From: Clostridium estertheticum
Lineage (GTDB): Bacteria > Bacillota > Clostridia > Clostridiales > Clostridiaceae
Assembly: GCF_026650985.1 (NCBI RefSeq)
Contig: NZ_CP086239.1
Coordinates: 2,356,001 to 2,420,000, forward strand
Reading direction: 5' to 3'
DNA length: 64,000 nucleotides
In this document: in pieces, positions 1 through 9,633 of the stretch
Position numbering within the stretch: position 1 is the stretch's first letter
How the letters are laid out: every line of letters begins with the position of its first letter
The notes under the pieces: model-generated
Seen by the model: only the letters and a program-made list of their open reading frames with translations
The model's database searches: none
What the model was told of the DNA's origin: nothing
Made by a program: the position numbers and the translations under genes

Positions 1-1
1 T

Positions 2-1207
2 CAAGGCGGAATGCAAGGTGGTATTCCCCCTACTGGAACTAGACCTAGTGGAATGCCAAGTGGTGGCAAAATGCCAACAGGTAGAAAATCAGGCGGTGGT
101 GGCGGTAACAGCAGTATGGGTGGTAGCGCAGTATCAAGCGTTACAAGATTATTTGTTACTACTGGTATGTCTGATCAAATAATATGGTTATTCCCTATTG
201 CAGTACTTGGATTCCTCGCAGCAATATTAAAAGAAAAATTCAAACCTGCTTTTAATAACAAGAGAAAACTAGATTTACTATTATGGACAATGTGGTTAAT
301 TCCTGAATTTATATATTTCAGTTTCACAACAGGTTTATTTCATCCTTATTACTTAACTATGCTCGCTGCACCAATTGCGGCACTCGCAGGAATCGGAATT
401 GTTTCTATGTGGGAACTGCTTGCAGAAAGCGGATGGAAATCTTGGATCTTACCAGTAACACTTATTGTAGATGGAGCACTTCAGTTATTTGTTTTATCTT
501 ACTTCTACAGTACTTCTAGTATTACTAAGATTTTAATGATAGCTTTATCTATTTTATGTTTTGTATCTTCAATAATACTTATTATTCTTAAGTTAAAGAA
601 AAATAATAATTTGAAGTTTTCGAAGATATTAGTAGGCACTGCTTTAATAGGACTACTAATAACCCCTACGGTTTGGTCTGCAACTACTTTATTTGGAGCT
701 GAATCAGGAACATTCCCATCTGCAGGACTAAGTTTAATTTCTAGCAGTAAAAATGGGAATGCAGGCATGGGTTCTTTAAGTGATTCTAGTAATGATAAGT
801 TAACGAAATTCTTACTGGCTAATAAAACAACTGAAAAATATATCCTTGTAACTTCATCTGCTAGCGGTATTGCATCAGATATAATAATTAAAACTGGTGA
901 ATCTGTAATGACTTGGGGCTTCTTTGGAACTGATAAAGCAATAACACTAGCTCAGTTTAAAGCACTAGTTAAAAGTGGCGGAGTTAGATATGTAATGATT
1001 GGAGGCCAAGGTGGCGGTGGTGGCTCAACTAGCGATATTATGACATGGGCTAAAAAAGCCGGCACACTAGTTGCAGAGAGTAAATGGAAAGATACTACAA
1101 CTACTAAGGCAGCAACTGCAAAAACATCAAATTCAATGACTCAAAGATTTGGAGGTCAAACATCTGAGGCATTATATGATTTAAAAGGTGCTGATACTAC
1201 AAAATAA
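2..1207 (+). CDS. GT39 (PMT/YkcB-like) membrane glycosyltransferase, C-terminal part
   Basis: This gene is cut by the left edge: the frame is already open at base 2 and no start with a ribosome-binding site is visible. About 401 residues remain. They begin with a Gly/Pro/Met-rich stretch (GTRPSG, GKMPTG, a run of glycines), continue with about six hydrophobic segments, and end in a soluble domain of roughly 150 residues (ILVTSSASGIASDI, then MTWGFFGTDKA, then YVMIGGQGGGGG). That C-terminal layout is known from YkcB-type PMT/GT39 enzymes, which transfer a sugar from a polyprenyl-phosphate carrier on the outer face of the membrane. The catalytic N-terminus lies outside the window. The Gly-rich stretch resembles the next small gene. 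The family is likely; acceptor and sugar are unknown. Confidence 0.75.
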   Translation, partial: QGGMQGGIPPTGTRPSGMPSGGKMPTGRKSGGGGGNSSMGGSAVSSVTRLFVTTGMSDQIIWLFPIAVLGFLAAILKEKFKPAFNNKRKLDLLLWTMWLIPEFIYFSFTTGLFHPYYLTMLAAPIAALAGIGIVSMWELLAESGWKSWILPVTLIVDGALQLFVLSYFYSTSSITKILMIALSILCFVSSIILIILKLKKNNNLKFSKILVGTALIGLLITPTVWSATTLFGAESGTFPSAGLSLISSSKNGNAGMGSLSDSSNDKLTKFLLANKTTEKYILVTSSASGIASDIIIKTGESVMTWGFFGTDKAITLAQFKALVKSGGVRYVMIGGQGGGGGSTSDIMTWAKKAGTLVAESKWKDTTTTKAATAKTSNSMTQRFGGQTSEALYDLKGADTTK

Positions 1208-1232
1208 TATTAATTATAATTAACCTTATTTT

Positions 1233-1273
1233 AAAAAGCAGATTCTGTATGAAAACATATAGAATCTGCTTTT
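1233..1273 (+). terminator. Intrinsic terminator after the GT39 gene
   Basis: A-rich inverted repeat: AAAAGCAGATTCT pairs with AGAATCTGCTTTT around a 14-base loop. It lies 26 bases after the GT39 stop codon. The T tract is short (TTTT), so termination may be partial. Confidence 0.7.
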
Positions 1274-1314
1274 ACTAAAAAATTTAAAGGAGCAAGAAAG
1301 ATGAGGGTACATCA

Positions 1315-1581
1315 ATGAAAATAAAAAAGAATTTATCAATCTTAGTCTTAGCACTTATAATAACTCTTTCGGGCATGATGGGAACCTTTGTATATGCATA
1401 CAAATATACCACAAGCCATGCAACAAGTAGTAGTTCCCCTCAAGGTAGAAATGGTAAAATGCCACAAGGTAATTGGGGCAAAAAAGATGGTACAAGACCT
1501 CAAGGTGATTTTAAAAATAAAAGTGGTACTAAACCTAATGGAAATCCTCCAAGTGGAGATTCCCAAAAGTCAGTAAACTAA
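1315..1581 (+). CDS. Small membrane-anchored or secreted Gly/Pro-rich protein
   Basis: 88 residues. Residues 4-29 form a basic start followed by one hydrophobic segment (signal or anchor; ends near TFVYA). The rest is polar low complexity rich in Gly, Pro, Lys and Ser, with repeated motifs GKMPQG, GTRPQG and GTKPNG. No enzymatic domain is recognised. The same GTRP-x-G and GKMP-x-G motifs occur in the GT39 protein just upstream, so the two may be linked in function or origin. The start is preceded by GAGG, but a five-codon ORF (1301-1318) with a better-spaced AAAGGA overlaps it as ATGA, so translation could be coupled. It is followed 16 bases later by the Gpi18-like gene. Function unknown. Confidence 0.65.
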   Translation: MKIKKNLSILVLALIITLSGMMGTFVYAYKYTTSHATSSSSPQGRNGKMPQGNWGKKDGTRPQGDFKNKSGTKPNGNPPSGDSQKSVN

Positions 1582-1597
1582 GTTCAGGAGGAGATTT

Positions 1598-2743
1598 ATG
1601 GATAACAAGAAAGAATTTCTTAAAAAATTTCTTATATTAGCATGTATTATATGGCTTGCTTTAATTGTTAGAATTCATGGCCTGCCATTTACAAGCGGAG
1701 ACTATACTGCCTTTGTAAGCCGTTGGTTTGATACTATAAAAACAGGTGGCGGCTTTAGCGCCTTAAAAAATTCACTGGGTGATTACTCCCCACCCTATCT
1801 ATACTTATTAACACTAGGCACATATACAAGTATAAATAAGTTGTTTTATGTAAAAATGATATCTTTTGTTTTTGAAATAATGGCTGCTTTTTTCGTTATG
1901 AAAATTGTTAATGTTTTATATAGAAATGAAAAGGCTGGATACCTAGCTTTTGGACTTCTACTCTTCATTCCTACAGTTATATTTAATGGATCTGTATGGG
2001 CTCAATGCGACATAATATTTACTTCCTTTGTTATTGGTTCTATATATTATATATTACGTGAAAAGCCAATCACATCATTGATATTTTATGGAATTGCATT
2101 ATCTTTTAAACTCCAAGCAATATTTTTACTACCATTGTTCGGTATCTTATTAATTAAGAATAAGATTAAAATATATCATTTACTGCTCTTACCTATGTCC
2201 TACTTGGCTCTAAGCATACCTAGTGTAATTGTGGGTAGACCCTTAAAAGATATTTTGCTTACTTATGTTAACCAGTCTAGTGAATATAAAAACTTAACAT
2301 ATAACGCGCCCTCAATATACCAATGGTTCACTAGTAATATCTTTAGCAATACAACCCTTATAGGTAATATTGGAATTGTATTTACACTTTTGGTTGTTCT
2401 TTTCATATTTTATGTAGGTATTAAATATATAAAAATCATTAAATATGAGAATATTATAGAATTATCCTTATTGTTTGTTATAATTATTCCATTTTTGTTA
2501 CCAAGAATGCATGAGAGGTATTTCTTTATGGCAGACATAATTTCACTACTATATGCCTTTTGCTTCCCAAAGAAATTTTATATAGCCATACTAATGCCTT
2601 TTATTTCATTAGTATGTTATCTACCTTTTTTATATAACACATCAACTAATTTTATAATCATAGCTTCTGTAGTATTATTTATAGTTATAATCGATTTGCT
2701 TTACTCATTTAGAATTCATTTACTTAATGATCAAAGTAACTAA
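1598..2743 (+). CDS. Gpi18-like integral membrane mannosyltransferase
   Basis: 381 residues with about nine to ten hydrophobic segments. Visible motifs are SGDYTAFVSRW near residue 33 in the first outer loop (acidic residue expected to bind the lipid-phosphate sugar), SPPYLYLL, NGSVWAQCD, and LPRMHERYFF near residue 305. This matches the bacterial family related to eukaryotic GPI mannosyltransferase Gpi18 (GT-C fold), which uses polyprenyl-phosphate sugars outside the membrane. AGGAGGAG lies 7-8 bases before the ATG. It is probably co-transcribed with the small gene upstream. Its own terminator has been split by the insertion sequence that follows. Sugar specificity cannot be read from the sequence. 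Confidence 0.75.
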   Translation: MDNKKEFLKKFLILACIIWLALIVRIHGLPFTSGDYTAFVSRWFDTIKTGGGFSALKNSLGDYSPPYLYLLTLGTYTSINKLFYVKMISFVFEIMAAFFVMKIVNVLYRNEKAGYLAFGLLLFIPTVIFNGSVWAQCDIIFTSFVIGSIYYILREKPITSLIFYGIALSFKLQAIFLLPLFGILLIKNKIKIYHLLLLPMSYLALSIPSVIVGRPLKDILLTYVNQSSEYKNLTYNAPSIYQWFTSNIFSNTTLIGNIGIVFTLLVVLFIFYVGIKYIKIIKYENIIELSLLFVIIIPFLLPRMHERYFFMADIISLLYAFCFPKKFYIAILMPFISLVCYLPFLYNTSTNFIIIASVVLFIVIIDLLYSFRIHLLNDQSN

Positions 2744-2748
2744 AAAAC

Positions 2749-2767
2749 AACCAACAATTTGTTGGTT
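2749..2767. repeat. Left copy of 19-bp target-site duplication of the IS
   Basis: AACCAACAATTTGTTGGTT is identical to 4379-4397 in direct orientation and directly abuts the left end of the insertion sequence. It is itself a near-perfect hairpin. With AAAAAAC before it here and GTTTTTT after the right copy, the two halves rebuild one uninterrupted terminator. Confidence 0.85.
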
Positions 2768-2794
2768 CAGACTGTTGACAAACATAAAATGTAA

Positions 2795-2828
2795 AACACT
2801 CTAATTTAAAATTGGAGTGTTTTTTTTC
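2795..2828 (+). terminator. Hairpin with T tract inside the left end of the IS
   Basis: AACACTCTAATT pairs with AATTGGAGTGTT and is followed by eight T. It lies between the left inverted repeat and the transposase start, where it would stop read-through from outside promoters into the transposase. Confidence 0.7.
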
Positions 2829-2904
2829 ATATTCAAAAAGGATTTTACAACATCAATGTCGAATATATATAGTATACAAACTTTATAATTCGGAGGGTTT
2901 AGTT

Positions 2905-4323
2905 ATGATTAATGAAAAGAACTTCACACAACAAAAATTAGAAATGGTATATTTAGAGGATTTAGTTCCTAAAGACCATATTCTCAGAAATATAGATAAA
3001 TACATGGATTTCTCTTTCATAAGAGAATTGACTCAAAAATATTATTGTTTAGATAATGGAAGACCTGGCGTAGATCCTATTTTACTCTTCAAAATGCTGT
3101 TTATTGGATACCTATTTGGAATAAAATCTGAGCGACAACTTGTAAAGGAAATTGAAGTAAATGTAGCTTATAGATGGTTTTTAGGACTAAGCCTTACTGA
3201 TGTTATTCCAGATCATTCAACAATTAGCCAAAATAGACGTAGACGATTTAAAGGAACTGACGTGTTCCAAAAAATATTTGACGAAGTCGTATTTAAGGCT
3301 ATAAATCTTAAGATGGTAACTGGTAAAATACTTTACACAGATTCTACACACCTAAAAGCAAATGCTAATAAGCGAAAGCTTGTGAAAATTGAAGTTGAAA
3401 AAACACCTAAAGAATATGTAGCTGATCTTAATAAAGCTGTAGAGGAAGATAGAATAAATCACGGTAAAAGACCTTTGAAAGTGAAAGAACCTGTTACCAT
3501 AATAAAAGAAATTAAAGTTAGCACAACTGACCCCGACAGCGGATATATGATGAGAGATGGCAAGCCGGAAGGCTTCTCCTATTTAGATCACAGAACTGTG
3601 GACAGTAAACACAATATAATTACTGATGTTTATGTTACTCCTGGAAATATAAATGATGTTGATCCTTATATCGATAGATTGGATGTGCAAATAAAAAAAT
3701 TTAATTTTAATACAAAATATGTTGGTGCCGATGCTGGTTATGCTACAAATCTTATATGTAAAGAACTATTTGAGAGAGAATTAAAATCTGTAATGGGATA
3801 TAGAAGGTCTCCACATACAAAAGGAATGTACACTAAAAATAAATTTCAATATGTTAAAGAGAAGGACATATATGTTTGCCCTGACTTAAGGGCTTTGCAT
3901 TATAAAACGACAACTAGAGATGGATATAAAGAGTATGTTGGGAATGCAAAAGATTGCAAAGAATGCCCAAATAGAACTCAATGTTTTTCTGATAAAAGTA
4001 AGGTTAAAACTGTTAGAAGACATGTTTGGGAAATGTATAAAGAAGATGTTGTAAAGTTTACCAAAACGGATAAGGGTAGAAATATATATAGAAGAAGGAA
4101 AGAAACTATAGAGCGAAGCTTCGCAGATTCTAAACAACTGCATGGGCTTCGCTATTGCCATATGCGCGGATTAGAAAATGTGCAAGAGCAGTGTCTGCTT
4201 ACAGCAGCAGTGCAAAATATGAAAAAGATAGCTAGCCTACTATCTTCCATGTTTTTTTATTTTATAACTAAAAACCTGTTGCATGTTACTAATTTATCTA
4301 TAAATCAAAATGCTATCGCATAA
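2905..4323 (+). CDS. IS1182-family transposase
   Basis: 472 residues from the ATG at 2905, chosen because CGGAGGG lies 8 bases upstream; the open frame extends back to 2812 but has no ribosome site there. The N-terminal part (residues 1-120) has the DUF772-type domain ([31 protein letters not shown]). The catalytic DDE triad is visible as TDSTHLKAN (D146), VGADAGYAT, and [11 protein letters not shown] near residue 400. A zinc-finger-like cysteine pair ([10 protein letters not shown]) sits before the last acidic residue. No frameshift or stop interrupts it, so it may be active. The enzyme would cut and join the element ends. Confidence 0.92.
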   Translation: MINEKNFTQQKLEMVYLEDLVPKDHILRNIDKYMDFSFIRELTQKYYCLDNGRPGVDPILLFKMLFIGYLFGIKSERQLVKEIEVNVAYRWFLGLSLTDVIPDHSTISQNRRRRFKGTDVFQKIFDEVVFKAINLKMVTGKILYTDSTHLKANANKRKLVKIEVEKTPKEYVADLNKAVEEDRINHGKRPLKVKEPVTIIKEIKVSTTDPDSGYMMRDGKPEGFSYLDHRTVDSKHNIITDVYVTPGNINDVDPYIDRLDVQIKKFNFNTKYVGADAGYATNLICKELFERELKSVMGYRRSPHTKGMYTKNKFQYVKEKDIYVCPDLRALHYKTTTRDGYKEYVGNAKDCKECPNRTQCFSDKSKVKTVRRHVWEMYKEDVVKFTKTDKGRNIYRRRKETIERSFADSKQLHGLRYCHMRGLENVQEQCLLTAAVQNMKKIASLLSSMFFYFITKNLLHVTNLSINQNAIA

Positions 4324-4333
4324 TTGCATATAA

Positions 4334-4367
4334 AAACCCAGTACAATAAAAAATTATACTGGGTTTG
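4334..4367 (+). terminator. Hairpin downstream of the transposase
   Basis: AAACCCAGTA pairs with TACTGGGTTT across an AT-rich loop, 11 bases after the transposase stop codon and just inside the right inverted repeat. The T tract is weak (TTTG). Confidence 0.55.
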
Positions 4368-4378
4368 TAAACAACCTG

Positions 4379-4397
4379 AACCAACAATTTGTTGGTT
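4379..4397. repeat. Right copy of 19-bp target-site duplication
   Basis: Identical to 2749-2767. Followed by GTTTTTTCTTTTT, so this copy still has hairpin plus T tract and can act as a plus-strand terminator for transcription leaving the IS. Confidence 0.85.
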
Positions 4398-4446
4398 GTT
4401 TTTTCTTTTTTAGAATAAGTGTAATGTATTACGAGCAATGCTATGT

Positions 4447-4475
4447 CACCGCTAATTATTTATAATCATATAATG
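4447..4475 (+). promoter_or_regulatory. Possible SigK-like promoter for the GT2-TPR gene
   Basis: cACc at 4447-4450, then 16 bases, then CATATAATG at 4467-4475. The known SigK pattern is mACm-N16/17-CATAnnnTA; the last base differs. The spacing equals that of the better match upstream of the collagen-like gene. Confidence 0.35.
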
Positions 4476-4514
4476 AAATGTATTATAACTAATTGTTTAA
4501 TTGGAGGTTTTTAC

Positions 4515-5600
4515 ATGAGTAATAAATATAAAATTTGTGTATATGCAATCTGTAAAAACGAGGAAAAATTTGTTGATCGTTGGATGGATCATGTCGAAAA
4601 CGCTGACATTGTTGTAGTTGTAGATACAGGCTCTACCGATGATACAATTAACAAGCTAAAAGAAAGAGGTGCTATTGTTTATTCGCTTATTGCTACTCCA
4701 TTTCGATTTGATTACTCAAGAAATGAATGTTTAAAATTTATTCCAGGTGATATAGATATTTGTGTATCCTCTGATCTTGATGATGTTATAGAGGATGGTT
4801 GGAGAGATTGTCTAGAAAATTCATGGAATAAAGAAACCACAAGAGGTTCATATCTGTATAATTGGAGCTTTAATGCAGATGGCTCACCAGCCGTACAATA
4901 TACCTGGTCAAGAATTCATGCAAGACACGGATATAAATGGATATATCCAACACATGAAATTTTAGAATATATAGGTGATAAAGAGGAAAAAGAAGTCTAT
5001 ATTAAAGGCCTGGTGTACAATCATTATCCAGACGTATCAAAAAACAGAAGTTTAAATCTTCCATTATTAAAATTGGCTATGGAAGAAAACCCTAACAGTA
5101 GTAGAAATCTATATTATCTTGGCCGCGAATATATGTTTGAAGGTAGCTGGGACGATTGTATTTCAACCTTAAAAAAGTATTTAGCACTACCAACATCAAA
5201 TTGGGAAGATGAAAGATCATCTTCCATGAGATTTATTGGAAAATCATATTGTGAAAAGGGAGATTTTTTAAATAGTAAAAAATGGTTCCACAAGGCAATA
5301 AGTGAATCTATTTTATCGAGGGAGCCATATATAGACCTGTCTTTACTAGCTTACAGAGAGGCGGATTGGTCTAGTGTTTATTATTATGCAACTGAGGCAT
5401 TAAAAATCAAGGAAAAATCATTTACATTTGCTAACGATGCAAATGCTTGGGACTATACTCCTTATGATTTGGCAGCATTAGGATGCTATAATTTAAATAT
5501 GATAGATAAGGCAATAGAATTCTCAGAGCTTGCGGTTAAGCTTGCGCCTAATGATGAAAGGTTATTAAACAATCATAAAATATATTTAGAAAGTTTATAA
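4515..5600 (+). CDS. GT2 glycosyltransferase with C-terminal TPR repeats
   Basis: 361 residues. The ATG at 4515 is chosen for its TTGGAGG site 8-9 bases upstream. The N-terminal 200 residues are a GT-A domain: CKNEEKFVDRWMDHV, VVDTGSTDDT (nucleotide-sugar binding), and SSDLDDVIEDGW carrying the metal-binding acidic motif. From about residue 205 on come tetratricopeptide-like helices (NLYYLGREYMFEGSWDDC, ALGCYNLNMIDKAIEFSE). Soluble GT2-TPR enzymes of this kind glycosylate peptides or proteins in the cytoplasm. The next gene is a collagen-like protein made of Thr-rich triplets, a plausible acceptor; this is inference from position. Confidence 0.8.
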   Translation: MSNKYKICVYAICKNEEKFVDRWMDHVENADIVVVVDTGSTDDTINKLKERGAIVYSLIATPFRFDYSRNECLKFIPGDIDICVSSDLDDVIEDGWRDCLENSWNKETTRGSYLYNWSFNADGSPAVQYTWSRIHARHGYKWIYPTHEILEYIGDKEEKEVYIKGLVYNHYPDVSKNRSLNLPLLKLAMEENPNSSRNLYYLGREYMFEGSWDDCISTLKKYLALPTSNWEDERSSSMRFIGKSYCEKGDFLNSKKWFHKAISESILSREPYIDLSLLAYREADWSSVYYYATEALKIKEKSFTFANDANAWDYTPYDLAALGCYNLNMIDKAIEFSELAVKLAPNDERLLNNHKIYLESL

Positions 5601-5626
5601 ATATATTTATTTCACTTATATTATAT

Positions 5627-5660
5627 AAAAATATAGATTATAATCTAATCTATATTTTTT
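5627..5660 (+). terminator. Terminator after the GT2-TPR gene
   Basis: AAAAATATAGATTA pairs with TAATCTATATTTTT and runs into six T. It separates the GT2-TPR gene from the collagen-like gene, which has its own promoter. Confidence 0.75.
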
Positions 5661-5673
5661 AATATATATGTTT

Positions 5674-5702
5674 AACACAAAACAAAGTATCTGCATACTA
5701 TA
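5674..5702 (+). promoter_or_regulatory. SigK-like promoter for the collagen-like gene
   Basis: AACA at 5674-5677 fits mACm, followed by exactly 16 bases and then CATACTATA at 5694-5702, a full match to CATAnnnTA. SigK is the late mother-cell sigma factor of spore formers. This fits a protein placed on the outer spore surface. Confidence 0.6.
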
Positions 5703-5711
5703 TAAAGAAAG

Positions 5712-6922
<1,211 letters not shown>

Positions 6923-6972
6923 CAATATTAGCTTGATTTTAACAAATATCAAATTACCTCATTAGCTTAATT

Positions 6973-6998
6973 GGCTGCCTATCATAGGCAGCCTTTTT
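6973..6998 (+). terminator. Terminator after the collagen-like gene
   Basis: GGCTGCCTAT and ATAGGCAGCC form a perfect 10-bp stem with a one-base centre, followed by TTTTT. Strong intrinsic terminator. Confidence 0.85.
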
Positions 6999-7145
6999 AT
7001 TTAAGAATAAACAATACTTATATGAATTATCACATAAAGTTCACATATTGATTTGATACTGATGCTACAATTTCCCCTTATACTTTTAATTATAGAGAAA
7101 CGTTGAAAATTAATTAAAAAAATTGATTTGAAGGGAATGATAGTA

Positions 7146-8174
7146 ATGAGTAATGGCATTATTTATTCAGTAGTAGTACCTTTGTATAATGAAGAACTAG
7201 TTATAGATGAGAGTTACAAAAGATTAAAATCTGTTATGGATAGTACTAAAGGAAAATATGAAATTTTATTTGTTAATGATGGAAGCCGCGATGCAACAAG
7301 AAATAAAACAGAAAACATATGTAGGGCAGATAAAAATATAAAGCTTATAAATTTTTCAAGAAATTTTGGACATCAAGCTGCTATAACTGCTGGAATGAAT
7401 CAGGCAATAGGTGATGCTGTTATTGTAATAGATGCCGATCTTCAAGATCCTCCTGAAGCTATAATCGACATGATATCAAAGTGGAAGGAAGGTTACGATG
7501 TAGTATATGGCAAAAGAGTCAAAAGAGTTGGCGAAACCTTTTTCAAGAAATTTACATCTACTGCCTACTACAGATTACTAAAAAGCATGACGAGTATAGA
7601 TATTCCAGTTGATACTGGAGATTTTAGACTTATCGACAGAAAAGTATGCGATGCTCTAAACTCAATGCCAGAAAAGAACAGATATATAAGAGGTTTAGTT
7701 AGCTGGATTGGTTATAAACAAACATTTGTAGAATTTGTACGTAAAGAAAGATTTGCTGGTGAAACAAAATATTCTCTAAAAAAAATGTTTACATTAGCTT
7801 TTGATGGAATAACTTCCTTTTCTTATAAGCCATTAATATTTGCTGGCTACTTTGGAGCATTTACTGGATTAATAGGCACTATTTTATTAATTGGTACTAT
7901 TGTAACCTCAATGATTAATAAAAACGCTATATTAAACTTAGGATTAATTCTTTCAATTAGCTTAATGATGTTCGGCCTAATGTTTTGTTTTATGGCTATT
8001 ATGGGACAATATATTGCAAGAATTTCTGAGGAGAGTAAAAATAGACCTTTATATATAGTAGCAAACACTGTAAGCTATAATGAACTTAAAAATAGTGTAA
8101 CTTTTAAAGGAAATAGATCACCTGAAATATACGATTTAAAAATCACTTCAAAAGGTGAAGCAATAGGTAATTAG
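7146..8174 (+). CDS. DPM1/GtrB-like polyprenyl-phosphate glycosyltransferase (GT2)
   Basis: 342 residues. The ATG at 7146 is chosen because GAAGGGA lies 9-10 bases upstream; nearer upstream starts overlap that site. The GT-A domain shows VVVPLYNEE, FVNDGSRDAT, the acidic motif IDADLQDPPEA, and the GtrB-type VDTGDFRLIDR. Two hydrophobic segments near residues 235-258 and 265-290 anchor it. Family members make polyprenyl-phosphate mannose or glucose on the inner membrane face, the donor used by GT39 and Gpi18-like enzymes. Both enzyme types are encoded 4-6 kb upstream, which supports one pathway. The sugar is not known. Confidence 0.85.
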   Translation: MSNGIIYSVVVPLYNEELVIDESYKRLKSVMDSTKGKYEILFVNDGSRDATRNKTENICRADKNIKLINFSRNFGHQAAITAGMNQAIGDAVIVIDADLQDPPEAIIDMISKWKEGYDVVYGKRVKRVGETFFKKFTSTAYYRLLKSMTSIDIPVDTGDFRLIDRKVCDALNSMPEKNRYIRGLVSWIGYKQTFVEFVRKERFAGETKYSLKKMFTLAFDGITSFSYKPLIFAGYFGAFTGLIGTILLIGTIVTSMINKNAILNLGLILSISLMMFGLMFCFMAIMGQYIARISEESKNRPLYIVANTVSYNELKNSVTFKGNRSPEIYDLKITSKGEAIGN

Positions 8175-8191
8175 ATAGACCTCATATTTAC

Positions 8192-8237
8192 AAAAATCCT
8201 CCTGTAAATGATATATCATTTACAGGAGGATTTTTTT
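8192..8237. terminator. Bidirectional terminator between convergent genes
   Basis: AATCCTCCTGTAAATGAT pairs with ATCATTTACAGGAGGATT, with a T tract on each strand. It serves the GT2 gene on plus and hom on minus. Confidence 0.88.
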
Positions 8238-8246
8238 AATTTAATA

Positions 8247-9536
8247 CTAATTAAATGATTCTATTCTTATTATACTTTCCACATTATTTACGCTATCTAA
8301 TTGTATTATTTTATTAAGTGAATTTCTTATGTTCTTTTCTTCACTTTTATGTGTTATAAATGCAAGTGAGGAATGATCACCACGCTCTACATCTTGAGTA
8401 ATTGATACAATGCTAACATTATTTTCTCCAAATATATTTGCTGTATCTCCTAAAACCCCTGCCTTATCCTTAAAATCGAGTCTGATATAAAATTCAGATT
8501 CATTTTCCCTAGCTTTCTTCACTTCCTTAAATTCAACCACGCATGCTGTCTCTGTTAGGTCAACTGGCTTTGTATTATTTCGAAGTATTGATATTATATC
8601 CCCTACAACTGCACTTCCTGTTGGCAGATCCCCTGCTCCTTTTCCGTACAGCATTAACTCTCCAACTGCATTACCTTTTATCATAATTGAGTTATAAACA
8701 TCATTTACATTTGCCATAGGATGAGTTGATGGAATTAGGGTTGGATGTACTCTTAGCTCTAACTTGTTATCTATCTCCTTTGCTATTGCTAAAAGTTTTA
8801 TAGTATAGCCAAATTTTTTAGCATACTCTATATCTACAGCACTTATATTTCTTATTCCTTCTCTATAAATACAATCATGATTCACTTCTGTTCCAAAGGC
8901 TAGTGAAGACATTATGGCAAGCTTATATACAGCATCATAACCATCAACATCAGACGTCGGATCAGCTTCCGCATAGCCCTTATCTTGAGCCTCTTTTAAT
9001 GCCTCATCGAAACTACTCCCATCTAAAGTCATTTTGCTTAATATATAATTAGTTGTTCCATTTATAATTCCTACAATCTGCTCAATCCTATTTGCTGTGA
9101 GGCTCTCATTAATTTCACGTATTATTGGGATTCCACCAGCTACGCTTGCCTCATAATAAAATAATATATTTTCTGCGTCAGCTATTTTAAATAATTCCTT
9201 GCTACAGTTTGCAATTACTAATTTATTAGCAGTTACAATATGTTTTTTTGCTTTCATTGCACGTATCATATAGTCCTTAGCCTCGCTACTTCCACCAATA
9301 AGTTCAACAACTATCTTTATACTCTCATCGTTAATAATATCATCAATATTATCTGTTAATATTCCAGGGTCTACTTCAATATCTCTCTTTTTATTTATAT
9401 CTTTTACAAGTATTTTGGCAACTTCTATTTCATAATTTGAACGTTTCATAATTTCTTTTTTATTTTCATGCAATATTTTCCATACACCCGTACCTACATT
9501 ACCAAAACCTAAAATCGCTATTTTAACCTTTTCCAT
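8247..9536 (-). CDS. hom: Homoserine dehydrogenase, copy 1
   Basis: 429 residues. It reduces aspartate semialdehyde to homoserine, the branch compound for threonine and methionine. The N-terminal Rossmann motif is GFGNVGTG at residues 10-17. The catalytic core includes TANKLVIANC, SVAGGIPIIREINE, GIINGTTNYIL and GYAEADPTSDVDGYDAVYK. A C-terminal ACT domain (from about residue 350, KAGVLGDTANIFGENNVSI) suggests amino-acid feedback. GGAGAATT precedes the ATG. It is the last gene of the apgM-thrC-hom operon under a SAM-I riboswitch. A second, closely similar copy lies at 25088-26377 beside aspartokinase. Confidence 0.95.
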   Translation of the reverse strand: MEKVKIAILGFGNVGTGVWKILHENKKEIMKRSNYEIEVAKILVKDINKKRDIEVDPGILTDNIDDIINDESIKIVVELIGGSSEAKDYMIRAMKAKKHIVTANKLVIANCSKELFKIADAENILFYYEASVAGGIPIIREINESLTANRIEQIVGIINGTTNYILSKMTLDGSSFDEALKEAQDKGYAEADPTSDVDGYDAVYKLAIMSSLAFGTEVNHDCIYREGIRNISAVDIEYAKKFGYTIKLLAIAKEIDNKLELRVHPTLIPSTHPMANVNDVYNSIMIKGNAVGELMLYGKGAGDLPTGSAVVGDIISILRNNTKPVDLTETACVVEFKEVKKARENESEFYIRLDFKDKAGVLGDTANIFGENNVSIVSITQDVERGDHSSLAFITHKSEEKNIRNSLNKIIQLDSVNNVESIIRIESFN

Positions 9537-9633
9537 GTTGAATTCTCCTTTCCTAAACCCTTATATAAAGCACCATTAATCACTGTACTTTTTTGATTTA
9601 TTATAATATTGAAAATCTCCTTCTGAAATATTG

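Larger units (their letters stand above)
2768..4378 (+). mobile_element. IS1182-family insertion sequence, 1611 bp, apparently complete
   Basis: The element is bounded by imperfect 16-bp terminal inverted repeats: CAGACTGTTGACAAAC at 2768-2783 and, reversed, CAGGTTGTTTACAAAC at 4363-4378 (13 of 16 match). It is flanked by a 19-bp direct duplication. It contains one intact transposase gene, with a hairpin near each end that could insulate it from outside transcription. It sits in the terminator of the upstream mannosyltransferase gene. Intact ORF and matching duplications suggest a fairly recent insertion. Confidence 0.88.

Noticed and set aside
1301-1318. Five-codon leader peptide overlapping the small Gly/Pro-rich gene
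   Set aside because: The AAAGGA spacing is good, but so short a frame can arise by chance and the downstream start has its own GAGG; noted only in the gene entry.
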